Assembly (NCBI RefSeq): GCF_000150275.1
Contig: NW_002060948.1
Span: 1,601,328 to 1,665,327 of the forward strand
From: Trichoplax adhaerens
Lineage: Eukaryota > Placozoa > Uniplacotomia > Trichoplacea > Trichoplacidae
Reading direction: 5' to 3'
DNA length: 64,000 nt
Position 1 is the stretch's first letter; each line of letters opens with the position of its first letter. Below the pieces are notes generated by a model, which saw only the letters and a list, made by a program, of their open reading frames with translations, was not told where the DNA came from and made no database searches. This document shows positions 26,405 through 39,594 of this stretch, piece by piece. Position numbers and translations under genes: made by a program.

Positions 26405-29400
26405 TTAATTAGAATTAGCTTCATTTTGAGTTTCAGTTTGATCGACGGATATAGGAAAGCCAAGCACCTGCTCTGCAAATGTATTAGCTGATATGTTTTC
26501 AGATAGCTGCTCTTCCAATAATGTTTCACTATTATCGGTCGGATAGTAAGAGGCAGTTTCCAGACTTCCACCAATATCAGAGTATCCTAACAGAGTTCCA
26601 AAGCATTCTGCTAGCTCAGATTCAGTAATATGCTCGCCTATATTAGTCAAAATAATTAAGTCGTAAGTACATTTTTGGCCATATCTGTTGTATTTTAGTT
26701 TTAACAGATTGAGTTGTACACTGTAAGTTTAGTTTATTAATAAATATAAAAATGCTTAATAATGTTATATAGATTTACCTTTGCTCTGCAATACTTTTAG
26801 TAAATCTCCTCGATCGATAGTGTATTGACCATTCTGTTCAATGCCAAGGATTTTAAATACCTCATTTAGACGACCAGGTGGTATACCGAAAGCCGGTCGA
26901 TGATTAATGTACACTAAAAAGTAAAGGATTATATTATTCTAAACTAATCTATTCATATATATGTATATTTATGGCGTATCTCTAAGGAAGATTTAGGCTA
27001 ATGTAAATCGATGTTTCATTTTAATCAAGTTTTATTTTAGTTAATCATAGGAAATATCTTACACTTAATTAAAGATTCTAGGTCTATTTCTTCAACAAAT
27101 TTTTCAGTTTCAATGTATTCACTGAATTTAATTTCATTGACCATATCATCAATCTGTTAATAAAAGTAAATTTCATGATTAATTAAATCAGAGTAAGAAA
27201 ACAAAATGACTTCATCTACGAAAAATTTAATAATACGTAAATTAATGCATCAAGAAACTATATTTTGTATTACTATACTAAAATAGATAGTTAATGCTGA
27301 GGTTAATCTAATGAGTTGCTTTATTAACTATATGGAGATAGACAATTATGAGCCAATACTTAATTCTGGACATTCGTATGAGAACGAAGCACAACTAATC
27401 CTCTTGAGCAAGAAGATTACAATTGTGTTTTGAGCGTGCAAGGCTAGTATCGAGGAAAGTACGGTAGCAATTTACCAAATAAATAACTATTCTCAGTAGT
27501 AGTAAATAAGTATGGGTTTACCTCTTGTTCGGTAGGATAGAAACCTAAAGCTCGCATAATGTAAGGTATTTGTCTCAATGCAACTTTAGTTGAGACTTTT
27601 CTCGACTCCATGGTGTCGATACCTTGACTGAAAATAACGTAATGTCCAATTTACATTAACATTGACCGTATACAAGTATAGATTAAGATGAACTATGATC
27701 ACTTTAGATCCTTATCAATTATTAGATTTTAATGCAAATGCTAGTTTAAAAAGCAACTACAGATGATTAAATTAAATAAATAAAAAGACTTACGTTCTAA
27801 TCTGGGCATAGTAGAAATAGTTTTCCAGTTCGGCGAAGAGTTCACCCTCTCGGCCTCCATCCATTAAATTATAGAATGGTACCATATCTTCGCCGCCAAG
27901 ATGAACAGCTGCTTCGAGAGCTCTGTACAGTAGAAATCCCATTAATAATTGATATGTAACTGCTAGGATTAGTTTAGTAAGATTGATTTTATTTCTATAA
28001 AATGTTTATCATGACTTACTCGATATTGGTTTTCCACATAAAAACTGTAGAATCTGAACCGCCTGAGGTGAAAATATGCTGACCATCATAAGAACAAGCC
28101 ATATTGGTAACCTGTCAGAATTAAATTTTATCTTAGTCCGTCTTCACAAAGGTAAAAGATTTTAGTTCAATTTAAGAACGTTCAGAATACTGAGGAGTTT
28201 ATATGTATTTACGAAATTGTTCGGCGATACTTCAATGGTTTACGTAATATGAATTTAAATTAAAAATGCTTATACGGGTTTATTTATAGCAGTAATAATT
28301 TATCTAATGGAAAAGTTGGGACAGAATATTTTACAGGAGCTGAGATTTGCTGTAGATTCGCGTATTTAAACTTAACGTATGACACGAGAATTATTTGCGT
28401 ATGATTGTTGATATAAATGCACTTTTCATTAATTAGTCAATGATTAGTACTATTTAAGCATGATGATATATATATATAGTAGAAATATCTCTTACACGAC
28501 CAGGATGGGCCATTAGAGCCATTGTTCGATGAGGGTTACCGTCAATTGGTAATATTTGTAAACCAACCTTCATAGCAAATAATAACAACCTTTAACCAAA
28601 ATATAGATGGCCTACAAATTTTTAATTTTCTGCTACTGGGTTGATCTAAATTTGAATTAATACTATCATTGGTATCAAAATTCGCTAACTCTATAATACT
28701 TGTTAATGGAGCTACAACATATGTATATATAAGTAAAGTTTTCATCCTAAGAGATCCCTTTAAATGAGGGACTAATTATAAATAAAAAATAAAAGATTCT
28801 TACCTTATCATTAGTAATAAAAGCCAAATAACGATTCCCATTAGGATTTTCTTGTAGTAATATTTCCATTCTATGTTAAAATTTATATTAGGAGTAAAGA
28901 TTAAATTCTATTTTTGTTACCATAGCATGGATAAAGTAAATGATATCACATTGCTAAGATCTTACTTTTGCAATGGACTACCATAAGTTGGTCCTAGTAA
29001 TGTCTTACGACACATCTTTGTAGTTGAATTGTATAATTTCAACTTAAACTAGAATAGGTAAATCAATATTATACATAGAATTTAGAGGATTTTTAAATAC
29101 GCAATATCATTTCTATCTCAATATAGATTCTGCTATGAATGATTATGAAGTTTGTAAGCTAAATATAGATCTAAATAGAAGTTAGATAGTAAAAAGATTA
29201 AAATTGCCATAGCTTATTGATAAATCTATTTTTCAGCATTTGAATGTGATACCTGATCATTAGCAAGTAGTAAGAAATTCTCCTTAGTAATCGGAGGATA
29301 CCAAGTAATACATGTTGGTATAGCACTCTGTTCAATTCTGTCAGTGCTCAGCATTTGTAAGTCATCTTTACTGCTTTTATTGAGATCATATTCCACCTAT

Positions 29401-32400
29401 TCGCAATGAATATTATAAAATGGTCACTTAGTCTTATACTGTGCAGTTGAATATTATAGTTTCTGTTTGTACTTACAAGGACACGATCTTTGCCAATAGA
29501 AATTAATCGAGGCAAATTAGTATCTAAAGCGATGCCAAACATTAAGCCTTTGATAGATTTGTAGTGGGCTCGTTGTCTGCCTAAATATACCCATGGTTCA
29601 TCTTTATTTTTTAATTGTGATTTATAAACCGATACTGCAAAGTCATCATCCTAATTGGTATAAATAATACGCTAATTGTAAATAACCACAGTATTTACTA
29701 CGATGGAGGAAAAAATATGCATTTAAAAGATCTAAGAATATGGATTAAATTTACTACTAATGAATCTCGGTAATTCTGTAGCAAAATTTAATCGAAATTC
29801 TACTATTTACCGCGGTAGCTAGATATTTGCAATCATGAGAGAAGCAGGCATGGCTAATGCTATCTTTACTATATTTGAAGATTGCTTGAGGCAAATCCTC
29901 CAATGTAATTGCATCCATAATTCTAATTATTCCATTTGTAAAGCCACAAGCTAATAATCCAAATAAATTTTAAACATTATTATCAAAAAATGACTAGAGT
30001 TACATCTAAAACGCTTGTAGCTCTGTCTTACCAATGAAAGCCCCTTTAGGATCGAAAGCAATACACTGAATTAAGGTTGGCTTATCAAAAATTCTATTGC
30101 GTAAAATTTGCCTGAAAATTGAATTAATTTAAAGATATCAATATATTAACTTCTTCAGTCCTTGCAATAAGTGAAATTTCGCCATCAGCGAACTCATTAT
30201 CATTCATTGATTACCTCAAATTCTTACTGACTTAAGGATATAATATAATTTAGTTCCTAATCATGTTACTTACTTGGTATTATAATTCCATATTTCAAGA
30301 GTGGCAGAATTACTTCCAATTGCTAGTCGCGGTCTATCAAAATTTGAAGAAAAAATGAAACGATTAGGATTATTTGTTGAAATTTTACAATTTTTATATC
30401 CCTTTTTTATGTAAATTATTTTGACATAGTGATAATGTGTAGAGTACGAGAAATCTTGCAACCGTTTAATAAAAGATCAATTCAATGCATAAAAGATTTC
30501 AGCAATTTTTATTTAAATCGGCTATCGTTGACGGACAAAGTTGACGAAAATATCCATGGAATTGTACTATAGCTATTTAATACTCACTCTGTTGGATGAG
30601 TTGCTAATGCATTTATAGCGGTATCATGCCCTTTAATAAGAATCTTTAAGAAAAATATTTGCCGATTAAAATCAAGAACGGTAACATTATAGTTATCGCA
30701 AATTGTAGCAGTTTCACGTAAGGATAAAATAGTTATGTTTACCTCCACATGACTACCATCTGATACAATATGTGCGATTTGAGCTAGACTTGTTGAAACA
30801 ATAAAATTTGGGATTACAAATGTACTCCCATGGATGGTTGCGTCTCTTGGGTATTCGTTACGTTCGAGATCAACACTAGGAATGATTCAAATATAAATAA
30901 TTCATTATCAAGATGTAGTTATCATTTATAGTTTATATAATAATTAGCTGGTATTATACTCGTAGAAAAATAATTACGTTTTAGAGAGGTTACTGGCAAA
31001 GGAAATAGAGTTAATTGGTCCAGCGTTTATGTTGTTAAACCTAGAAGTAAAATGTAGATGATTGTATATTGAAAGAGAAGTTAATGCCAATATCAGAAAA
31101 TAGTTATCTGTTAACTTACCAGTTCGTTAGTCTCATTTCGGTATCATAAAATTTAACATGGCCCAAGCAATCACCGGTCACAATATAACTGTAGAAAATT
31201 ATGATGTAAATGAATAGGTTAACTTTGATATCAACTGCTTTGTAGCAATAAATGTAAACATCTATTTATTATTGTAGTCTTCTATAACTTACTTTCCGAT
31301 TGTAGTTAAGTAGGTAATTGCTTTTTCTTGTACACGAACAATTTTCAAAGCTTTCTTTAGCGGTAAGCCTGAGAATGAATATAAATTTAATAAAGCCAAG
31401 TAAAGTATTGATAGAAATTATTATTGATATATTTGATGTAACCATAAATTTATGATATCTCTATTTTATATTACATAATTAACCTCTTTTATCCTTTCCT
31501 TTATTATCCCAAACAACAATATTACCGACACTCGTTGCTGTAAAAGCTCGGATAACATTACGTATGAATACTGATTGACAATAATTGCCAACGGTTCTAT
31601 TGAAATCCTGTGTTAATGTAATCAATGAAATTAAACAAATTAAACAAATTAAACAAATTGATCATTGTAATTGCAATATTATGCTAGCATACCTTATCAG
31701 TTAATGATGGGACATCGTAAAGTAGTTCATTAAATTGCTATAATGGTAAAAATAAATTTTAAACTTGTATATGCACTACAAACATTAAAAAATTGGTTTT
31801 GACTTAAACTTACCCATGAATAAAATACTACTTGACGTTCGCTATTACTAATCAACATGCGATTATCATCTGGTCTGAAAGATATATGTGTCTAAAGAAG
31901 TAGTTAAGCGATCAATAATCAGACTAATTACAAACTGAAGAATTACAAATGAAAGGCAATAATTACTTGTAATGGGATATCCTCATCTAGCTGCAATGTA
32001 TGTAATAAGTTGTTATCCGCAGAAGTCCAATCCCAGACACAAAGTTCCTACCGCAGAAATTATCAAAAATAAAAAGTAGATCGAAATAAGAAATTTAATG
32101 ATCTAATTCTGAGGGTCTATGCTCTTTATATGACAGAAGTTACCTGTGGTTGAGATGCACTCAATGTTGCTAGATATTTCGAATCATTTGATAACGTCAT
32201 TGCCAAAACACCGTTTTTATGAGGATCAAAAAAGGTTTGCACTGGAACTCTGGTATCATCAAGATAGATAAGCCTTAGGATATTGTGAAACTATGTAGTT
32301 AAAAAGTATTTTGAATAGGGTTGACTTACATGTTTTGAGCATCCCAAATAACAATGGTTGGATCTTTTCCTTGATCAGCAATGGCAACCCAACGTTTATC

Positions 32401-33168
32401 GTTGCTTACGCAAATGCATGATATACTGTTGCACTGATTGATATTATAACAATGTCACCATATATCTACATGTTAGTATACGATTTTAAGGTGATTAATC
32501 ATGCTAATTTTATACTAACATGTCCTTGCAGAAGTTGTTGCTTATTGGTCTCGTAATCGTATAATACCCCAGTATGAGCAGTGGCATAGAGGACAATCTG
32601 CATATCGAATAAATTGATGGATTAAATTGTATATGTATATACAAGTTATAGATGTGTATTGCAATGTTTGTCGTAAGTGAAAATATAGACCAAGTTTAGA
32701 TGTGATCAAGGTTTGGTGTATTTGATAGATACTACAAATAATAGCGTGTTTTAATTTGGTATTTTGTTTATAACATTACCTTTCTATCATCAGAAGCCAT
32801 ATTAACCACTGGGATATTTCTATTTATCCCAAACGACCACATCAAGTTCTAGTCGTAAGTTTAAATATAAGCAATATTAAAATAAAAGAAATCGATATAT
32901 AGAGGTTGTAATTTTAGGTTATTACAGTTATGACTAAAATTCCATCATTAAATATTATAAATAGACAATATTGCAATCTATTTTAATGTGATATTAGTCG
33001 AACCACGCTCGTTTGTATTTGGCGTACTGTATGGACTTGTCCTTTTTACTTTACATTATTGACTGGCTAACAATAACTACGACTCGATGGTCTTTGCCTT
33101 ACCAAAGCATTACTGGCGGTAGCAGTAGGATTGTCTGAGGTCGAATTTTCTTGATTTTTAGTATCCAT
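26405..33168 (-). CDS. CFAP251: Cilia- and flagella-associated protein 251 (WDR66), 27 exons
   Basis: Axonemal protein of the calmodulin- and spoke-associated complex at the base of radial spoke 3, needed for motile cilia. Exons: 33168-33103, 32848-32780, 32597-32520, 32433-32330, 32249-32144, 32047-31967, 31891-31814, 31737-31693, 31607-31484, 31368-31293, 31188-31120, 31040-30978, 30875-30588, 30333-30274, 30111-30032, 29950-29811, 29650-29477, 29396-29253, 29048-28966, 28870-28804, 28567-28496, 28111-28020, 27922-27794, 27627-27522, 27153-27063, 26913-26779, 26637-26405; 2853 nt, 950 aa, phases consistent throughout. Landmarks: [69 protein letters not shown] (WD40 repeats, residues about 25-720), then [16 protein letters not shown] and an EF-hand/calmodulin-like C-terminal domain containing [10 protein letters not shown]. 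The long acidic N-terminal extension of vertebrate WDR66 is absent: only 22 residues precede the second exon. Confidence 0.95.
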
Positions 33169-34121
33169 TTATGATAAAGGCTTTATGAAAGTCTTATAGT
33201 TGTATTATTAGCAAGTATGATTCGACAAGTCTGAGATACTGTTGTTATACAATGTATTTCTAAAACTGATATTTAGCAAACGTATTCTGCGATGGTTAAA
33301 TCTTGGTGATAACTGTACAGATAGAAGGGACGATTAAATGGATGCTTCTTACGTAGTAATGTTTATAGTCGTCACATAGAAGAAAGTTTGGCTCTGCTAC
33401 AACTAATAGCTAAAGAGAGTTGTAGGCCAATCTGCAGCATAGTCGTCATGGTTACGTTGCAAATAGGCATAATCCTTAGGCAATTTTTACGCATGCGTGA
33501 TAATGGCTTCTTACTGGCAGAGAATCCAAGGCCTCCAGACCAGATCCATTTTAGTAATAATGCTGTCTCGTTTGGCCAAGCCATAGACTTGAAGTAGTAC
33601 GCTAGTAGTGTATGGAACAGTGTATAGCAAACTAAGATTTACCGTATTAATTACTGTAGTAGGGTGGTACTGCATTGGTATCACAGTAGTATACAGTATA
33701 GCCTACGTTTCAGCTGGGGTCTTTCCCACTTGTTATGGCTGAATCTGCAAGTTGAAATTGGTGGAATTTAATAGTTAGAAAAGCAAATCTACTTGCAAAT
33801 CTGCAATAAACTAATGCTGTCATATGGAGTATTGCAGCTATTATCGTTAAAACATTTTTAATGGTTCTTTAAGTGAGTAGACTACAGTTTTGACGTCAGG
33901 TAGTTTTGTTAAACAAATCATTGAATCACAGAACCGGTCGATCAAATTGGAATATATATATGCAGTATACTGTCTATATCGCCAAGATATTCGCACATAT
34001 TGGGTAGTTATTATTATTTTCAGTTACTAGTCACGTTTATATACAATAGTAAAGCATCGAATCGATATTACCATTAGTTTTGGTAGCCAGCAAGTACAGA
34101 GATCTATAGGAAGCACAAATC
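33169..34121. other. Divergent CFAP251/PIGS promoter region
   Basis: Shared upstream region of two divergent genes. At 33372-33597 both strands are open for about 70 codons and base composition is less AT-rich than the flanks, but neither frame is recognisable. No repeat seen. Confidence 0.45.
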
Positions 34122-37100
34122 ATGACCGATGATAATCAAGGTTGGTATGATTGAAAATAAAGACTTGCAAAATCGTTAATGGGATTCAGCTACCATGTAG
34201 AATAGTGTTGTTTACTAATAGTACTAAAGACTAAATACAGTAGTAGAAACTGTTCCTATATTTATAGTAAACTGGAAAGTGTGCATAGACTTCATCTAGT
34301 TTTACTACTTTATTTGAAAGACTTGATTTTATGCTATTACGATTGATGTCTCGAGCTTATAACTTTATTGTACAGTTCAAACTCTACTCTGATATTTGTA
34401 GGAAAATTGAGCTTAGCATATACATCGATAGCGGTTGGCGTGGTTATTATAGTCCTTGGGGTACCGCTATGGTGGGTAACTACCGAAGTCTATCGAGCTC
34501 CATTGCCGTACAATAGAATAGCCCAGTTGGCATTTCTACAGGTGATGTTATATAAATATACGCGTACAGTATGTAAATATGTAGCTACGGTCCTTATATT
34601 AGTAACTAAGACTGTTATATTTAATTAAAGAGTATTATCCAGTAAGCATTGCCTGGTTATAAAATGCACTTTATTTCTCTTCGATAAGCTACGTCAGTTA
34701 TAACCAAAAATTTATACCGTAATATTTTATTCATTACTTACTAGTTGTAAATAATGACTTTGTAAGTACAGTGTAATAAAGTTGATACAGCACTTTAGAA
34801 CTGTACTATTGCATTTTATACAGTATGTTGTGCTGATGGCTACATTATATATTAGGCAAAAGCTCTTACGATATTGTAAATCAGTCACTACCTGCAGAGT
34901 ATAGTAGCTGCAAATTAATTCTATTAGTGCAAATATTATATAATAGATTAGAGCAGACATTAGTACACTTTAAGTATGAATAGCAAATGACAAGCTAAAG
35001 CATACAATTCTATGGTATTATAATGGCTCTATCTCACGGTATCATTATTTGAAAGCTATAGCATTTATAATACTGTCAATTTTTGGTGATTATAATGGTC
35101 CATCATTGCTGCTAATATCGTAAATCATTCTTTAAGTTCTTATTTTAAAGTGTGTACTTATTGCTCCTGTTATTATAGCCGCAAAGTGTTGTACCCGTTG
35201 AAGTAGTATGGCTAACTAAGGGAGAAGGTGTCACGGAAGAGTCCACAAAACTGTCGGAGCTACTGAAAGCTAACTTAAAGTGTAAGTAGGGTCTATAACT
35301 CCTGTATGATGTCACAGAATACAGCAATCATAAAAATGAAGAATTATTAATTTCTACTAATTATATTGTTATGCTAAATCCACTTATTAACCATTCCATC
35401 CGTTTTATACAGCGGCCAGTTCTGATAATATGACTATCATAGATTATATTATTACAACGAGAGTGGGTAACGAAATGGAAATGGAAATAGTTAAAGAGAA
35501 TTTAATCGCACTAAATGGTCAGTATAGCCAGTATAGTATCTACTGTATGTATGCTAATAGTATTAGTACTCGACCTAGTCAGTTTTTAGTGTAGTATTTG
35601 ATAGTTCCAATGTAAAATTGCTGTATTTTTTATCAGTAGAATAGTAATAACCACCCAAATCTCTATTATTGGATATGCTCTTCATATTAACATGTCGATT
35701 ATGTAAACTTAATGGAGCGCCTTTGTGATTCAATTTCTTATCAACCCAGAAAAGAATGAATTTATTTACACGATAACTTATGTATGATATCTATATCTAA
35801 ATGAAAGACATTATATACCTGTACATGCCAGGAAAAATTGTAGAATTATTATGGATACGTAAACCAAATTGTAAAATGATGACTATATGATATACCATAT
35901 TGTTCTGATATAACTATTAGGTTGTGATGTGTTTATATCTATCTCGATTCATTTCTAGAAAATCTCTTTTACTTACTTTAAATTCAGTAATAGGGTATGA
36001 TCATAATCAGTCACTGAATTGTTTTTTTCAATATTGTAGAATTGGATCGTAAACTTGGCGCATTAAATCCGGAATCTCAAGGATTTCGTTTCTATTTGTT
36101 GCGACCCAGTCAAATAAAGTCTCCCATAAATCGCATCTACGTAGGAAGTTACTATTCTACATTCATTGTACTCAACGATGGTAAGTGCCCGTCAGTGTTG
36201 GGAATTTTTATTGCATTTTGTTGGATTGGATTGTTTTTATAAGCTAATTTAAATTATTTTATTAGGTGAAAGATATGAGAGCTTTGCAACAAAGATTCAG
36301 CTTGTGGTCAAGGATATTTATGTTAATGAGAAAGTATTAAGGAATACAGTTACATCTATTCTTGGGTTTCGTGAGAAAAAAGTTAGCTTCATTTATTGAC
36401 CTGTAATACTTCCTTATTTATCAAGAACCGTAGTAGTTTATTTCTAATCGCTGAACTTTTAAAAATAGGCCGATGTAGAAAGTATGCGAGCGATCAGATC
36501 AACGGACTGTAAGACTTCGCACTTCTATACATCTATAGGATGGCCTAGATATAGTTTATTAAATTATGCATATCTTTTTCTTACAGCTTATCAGCTATCA
36601 TTTACTCTTATCAATCCTGAACCACATAATTTAATAGCAAAATGGAAGATAGCGGATGCTATTAGAAGTATAAATTTTCCCAATTGAAATTATGAACATA
36701 ACTTGACGATTATTATTTTAAACACCTACTTCATATTTTCACAGTTTATTTAGATCCTTTTCTGAAAGCTTTAAAGGATTTTAGTAGTTTTACTATTGAT
36801 TCGCAGGTACACTGTGCTATGTCATGTATTGAATATATTCGAATAAGTTATACTATAAAATATTGACCATGTAGATCCTTTCACGTTTATAGCCAGTAAT
36901 GGTATACTTTATCTCGTTCGTAATAGGTGTTATATTACAGTGGGTTATCTATAAGGCCTTCACAGGATTCTGCAACCGGATCGTACTATCTGACTCCAAG
37001 ATTATTGCCAAGAGTTATCAACTCGATCGAATCAAGATTAGGTTAATTTCTTTGCTGCCGCATAAATGATATCATTGCTGAATATCAAGACATCTATTTT

Positions 37101-38437
37101 TTAATTGATTCTTTAGGTTCTCATGCCACTAATAATCCTGCCGCTAATTTTATATTATACGTACCGGAGACAAAATTTAAAAATTTGCATATACGAACGT
37201 CAAAAAGTAATAAAGTGTTTACTCGAATACTGTAATACAGTGTTTTAACATCAGGGTAATTACTTTGCATGGCTTTTATAATACTATTTATAGATGATAG
37301 CCGTATGACCTACTCCTTCATTAGTCCGAGATGGGGAGGTTTCATAATTGATAGTAAAGCGCACAACGCTTTAAATACTTCGAAAGTTTATGAAGTTGAT
37401 TTGAAAGAAGCTATGGACATTTTCGTCGCGCACTTAAAGCTACTACTTGGAATTCCAAAGATTGTAAGCAATCTACGTTCTACCGATTAGATATTTTTTA
37501 GGGGATAGTAAAGATGGGCAATTAAAATAAGTTTTAATTATTGCAAACATTTTTATAGTCGATGTCTGGCGATAAACGATTAGAATTTGGTAAATCAGAC
37601 GTTGGCTTATCAAAATGGGTAATTCTTCGAAATTTTATTCACTTTAATTCATTGGTGCAAATAATTTTATAAAATAATGCTTGCAGGAATACAGTTGCCT
37701 TCTGAGGCGTAGAACTCTCGAAAATGTAGCATCAGCAAATCAGACTCTCACTTCATTAGCAAAACTTTTAGAAGAAATTACTAATATTGTAATAAGTGAT
37801 AGGATAAAAGAGTTGGTATGGTTTCTTAAAGAATATATAAAATCTGCCTGTTTATACTCGTAGTCTGTTGTAATTGTTCTGATGAAATTCTTATTTTTAT
37901 AGATTAATCTTTCAATTGAAGAATTACACAAGGTTTTCGATTGTTTGTCACCTACCAATCTATTAGAGTAAACTATACGTTCTCTTCTACGATTCGTTAC
38001 TGAATTTATTTTGTTTATAGAGTTTAGACTTTATGAAAAGTGGAGATAATGCTAGAGCATTCGCTCATTCAAAAACTGCTGTTACAAATTCAGGTTAATA
38101 CCATTGTAGTGATGATTTGTTTTTTATCGGTGCATTTGGTAATATTTTGTGTTTTTTCTTCCTATTATAATAGAAAAAGCATTTTTTGATGCATCATTGC
38201 TTGAACTATTATATTTCCCTAGTGATCAGAAGTAAGTTAAGTAAATTGATAACCAGAATATTGCTAATTTATTACGGCTGTCTCGATGATTGTAACATAA
38301 ATCTCGTTGTTGTCCGGTATAGGTTTGCCGTTTACGTGCCACTTTTTTTACCAATCAGCTTACCTATCTTACAATCATTGTATCATGCAATTAGATTTTT
38401 ATATAGACAGCGTAAAGATAAACAGAAAAAAGAATGA
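34122..38437 (+). CDS. PIGS: GPI transamidase component PIG-S, 18 exons
   Basis: ER membrane subunit of the GPI transamidase complex that attaches GPI anchors to proteins. Exons: 34122-34140, 34402-34541, 35179-35281, 35413-35517, 36040-36180, 36266-36381, 36469-36508, 36587-36667, 36745-36806, 36927-37041, 37117-37206, 37294-37463, 37559-37618, 37687-37815, 37903-37932, 38021-38093, 38174-38231, 38323-38437; 1647 nt, 548 aa (human 555). An N-terminal membrane segment leads into VLGVPLWWVTTEVYRAPLPY (human [20 protein letters not shown]). Later landmarks: LSFTLINPEP, VLYYSGL, RVINSIESRLG, FISPRWGG, TLTSLAKLLEEITNIVI, LLELLYFPSDQKFAVYVPLFLP, and a basic cytosolic tail after the second membrane segment. 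Exon 1 codes for only six residues plus one base, so the exact start is the least certain point. Several donors have T at +3. Confidence 0.94.
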
Positions 38438-38652
38438 TGTACTGAAATTGCTAGAGAAATTTTGTGCTATACGAGGATGTTGCCATTTTATTTCAGTTGC
38501 AATTGTTATCAAAAACACTTTCGATCATTTATAAACTACAAAACCGATTTAAGATAACATCTCTATTTTGTATGCAAATTATAAGTTGAGTTAATGACTT
38601 TAATTAAGCAAGTAATAAATTATTTTTGCCATGTTAACCTTATAATAGCTAG

Positions 38653-39594
38653 TTAACGATTGATGATTTGGCTATTTTCTGGCAAGTAACAGTTTGCAGT
38701 TTGAATACACTCTGATGATAATCCACAGTTGATAACTGTTAAATTGGTTAGCGGGATTGCTCGACATAGATTGAGTATAGTAGTTTCGGTAACAGTCTTG
38801 ATATGGGAAATATCGACACAACGAATAGTTTTCATTCCAATAATAAGATTAAGTCCTCGATCCGATATGCGATTACAATTGCTAACATCTAATGTTCGCA
38901 ATTTTTTCAGATAACGATTAATAGATGCCAACGCTATTTCGCTAACTCTAGGGCATCCACCAATTTTGAATTCTGACAAATCTTTTAAATTTTCACATAA
39001 AATCTGAATGCCACTATTGGTTATGCGGTAACAGTGTGACAGATTTAATTGGCGTAGAGATTTTATCCTAGCGATGTTACATAATTCTTTATTATCTATG
39101 CGCGAACAATTAGATAAATTTAATTCTTCTAGCAAGGGTAGGAAGTTTTCTTTAGATAGTTGTGAAAACCAGTTAGCTGGTAATGCACTATGAGCTAAAT
39201 CGAGTGATACTAGAGTTCGAGGTAATTGAATTGCACGTAAACTTTTGAGGTCGCAATGTAACAAATCCAGTTGTTGTAATCCAGGCGAAACAGAGTTTAA
39301 GTGATGGAAGATAGCATCAGATACAACTTCTTTTTCGGACTTGAGCGACGGTTTTATATGTAGAACCTTCAAGTTTTCATCGAATCGAGCTCGAATTAAC
39401 TTCCATAATTTACGTTTACTTAGTTTACAATCATCTAAATAGACCGAAGTCCAAAGAAATCGATCGTACGATATACGCTTCCATTGCTTGTTCACTTTGG
39501 CTGCTCGAGCCAAACTATGGATATCTAAAAGTGTAAATATGTACAAGATAATACTTTCAGGTAAAGAAGAGAAGTGTAATCGATTAAGATCCAT
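38653..39594 (-). CDS. F-box/leucine-rich repeat protein, FBXL12-like, single exon
   Basis: Probable substrate receptor of an SCF ubiquitin ligase. One uninterrupted frame of 313 aa, close to human FBXL12 (326). Residues 8-50 are an F-box (LPESIILYIFTLLDIHSLARAAKV then W-KR and FLW, matching the FBXL F-box ending in WKR...LW). After it, KLWKLIRARFDENLKVLHI resembles FBXL12's MWHLLRRYMASRLHSL. From about residue 105, leucine-rich repeats of the Cys-containing type follow (LNLSNCSRIDNKEL, LNLSHCYRITNSGI, LDVSNCNRISDRGL). Lack of introns among exon-rich neighbours suggests an origin by retroposition or ancestral intron loss. It converges with PIGS, with 215 bp between the stops. Confidence 0.87.
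   Translation of the reverse strand: MDLNRLHFSSLPESIILYIFTLLDIHSLARAAKVNKQWKRISYDRFLWTSVYLDDCKLSKRKLWKLIRARFDENLKVLHIKPSLKSEKEVVSDAIFHHLNSVSPGLQQLDLLHCDLKSLRAIQLPRTLVSLDLAHSALPANWFSQLSKENFLPLLEELNLSNCSRIDNKELCNIARIKSLRQLNLSHCYRITNSGIQILCENLKDLSEFKIGGCPRVSEIALASINRYLKKLRTLDVSNCNRISDRGLNLIIGMKTIRCVDISHIKTVTETTILNLCRAIPLTNLTVINCGLSSECIQTANCYLPENSQIINR

Noticed and set aside
30588-30742. Possible intron at GTAAAC in CFAP251 exon 13
   Set aside because: The sequence stays open with no acceptor in phase, and read-through joins correctly to the next exon.
33372-33597. Overlapping open frames of about 70 codons on both strands between CFAP251 and PIGS
   Set aside because: No recognised family, no clear splice context, and both strands open equally; probably promoter-region composition.
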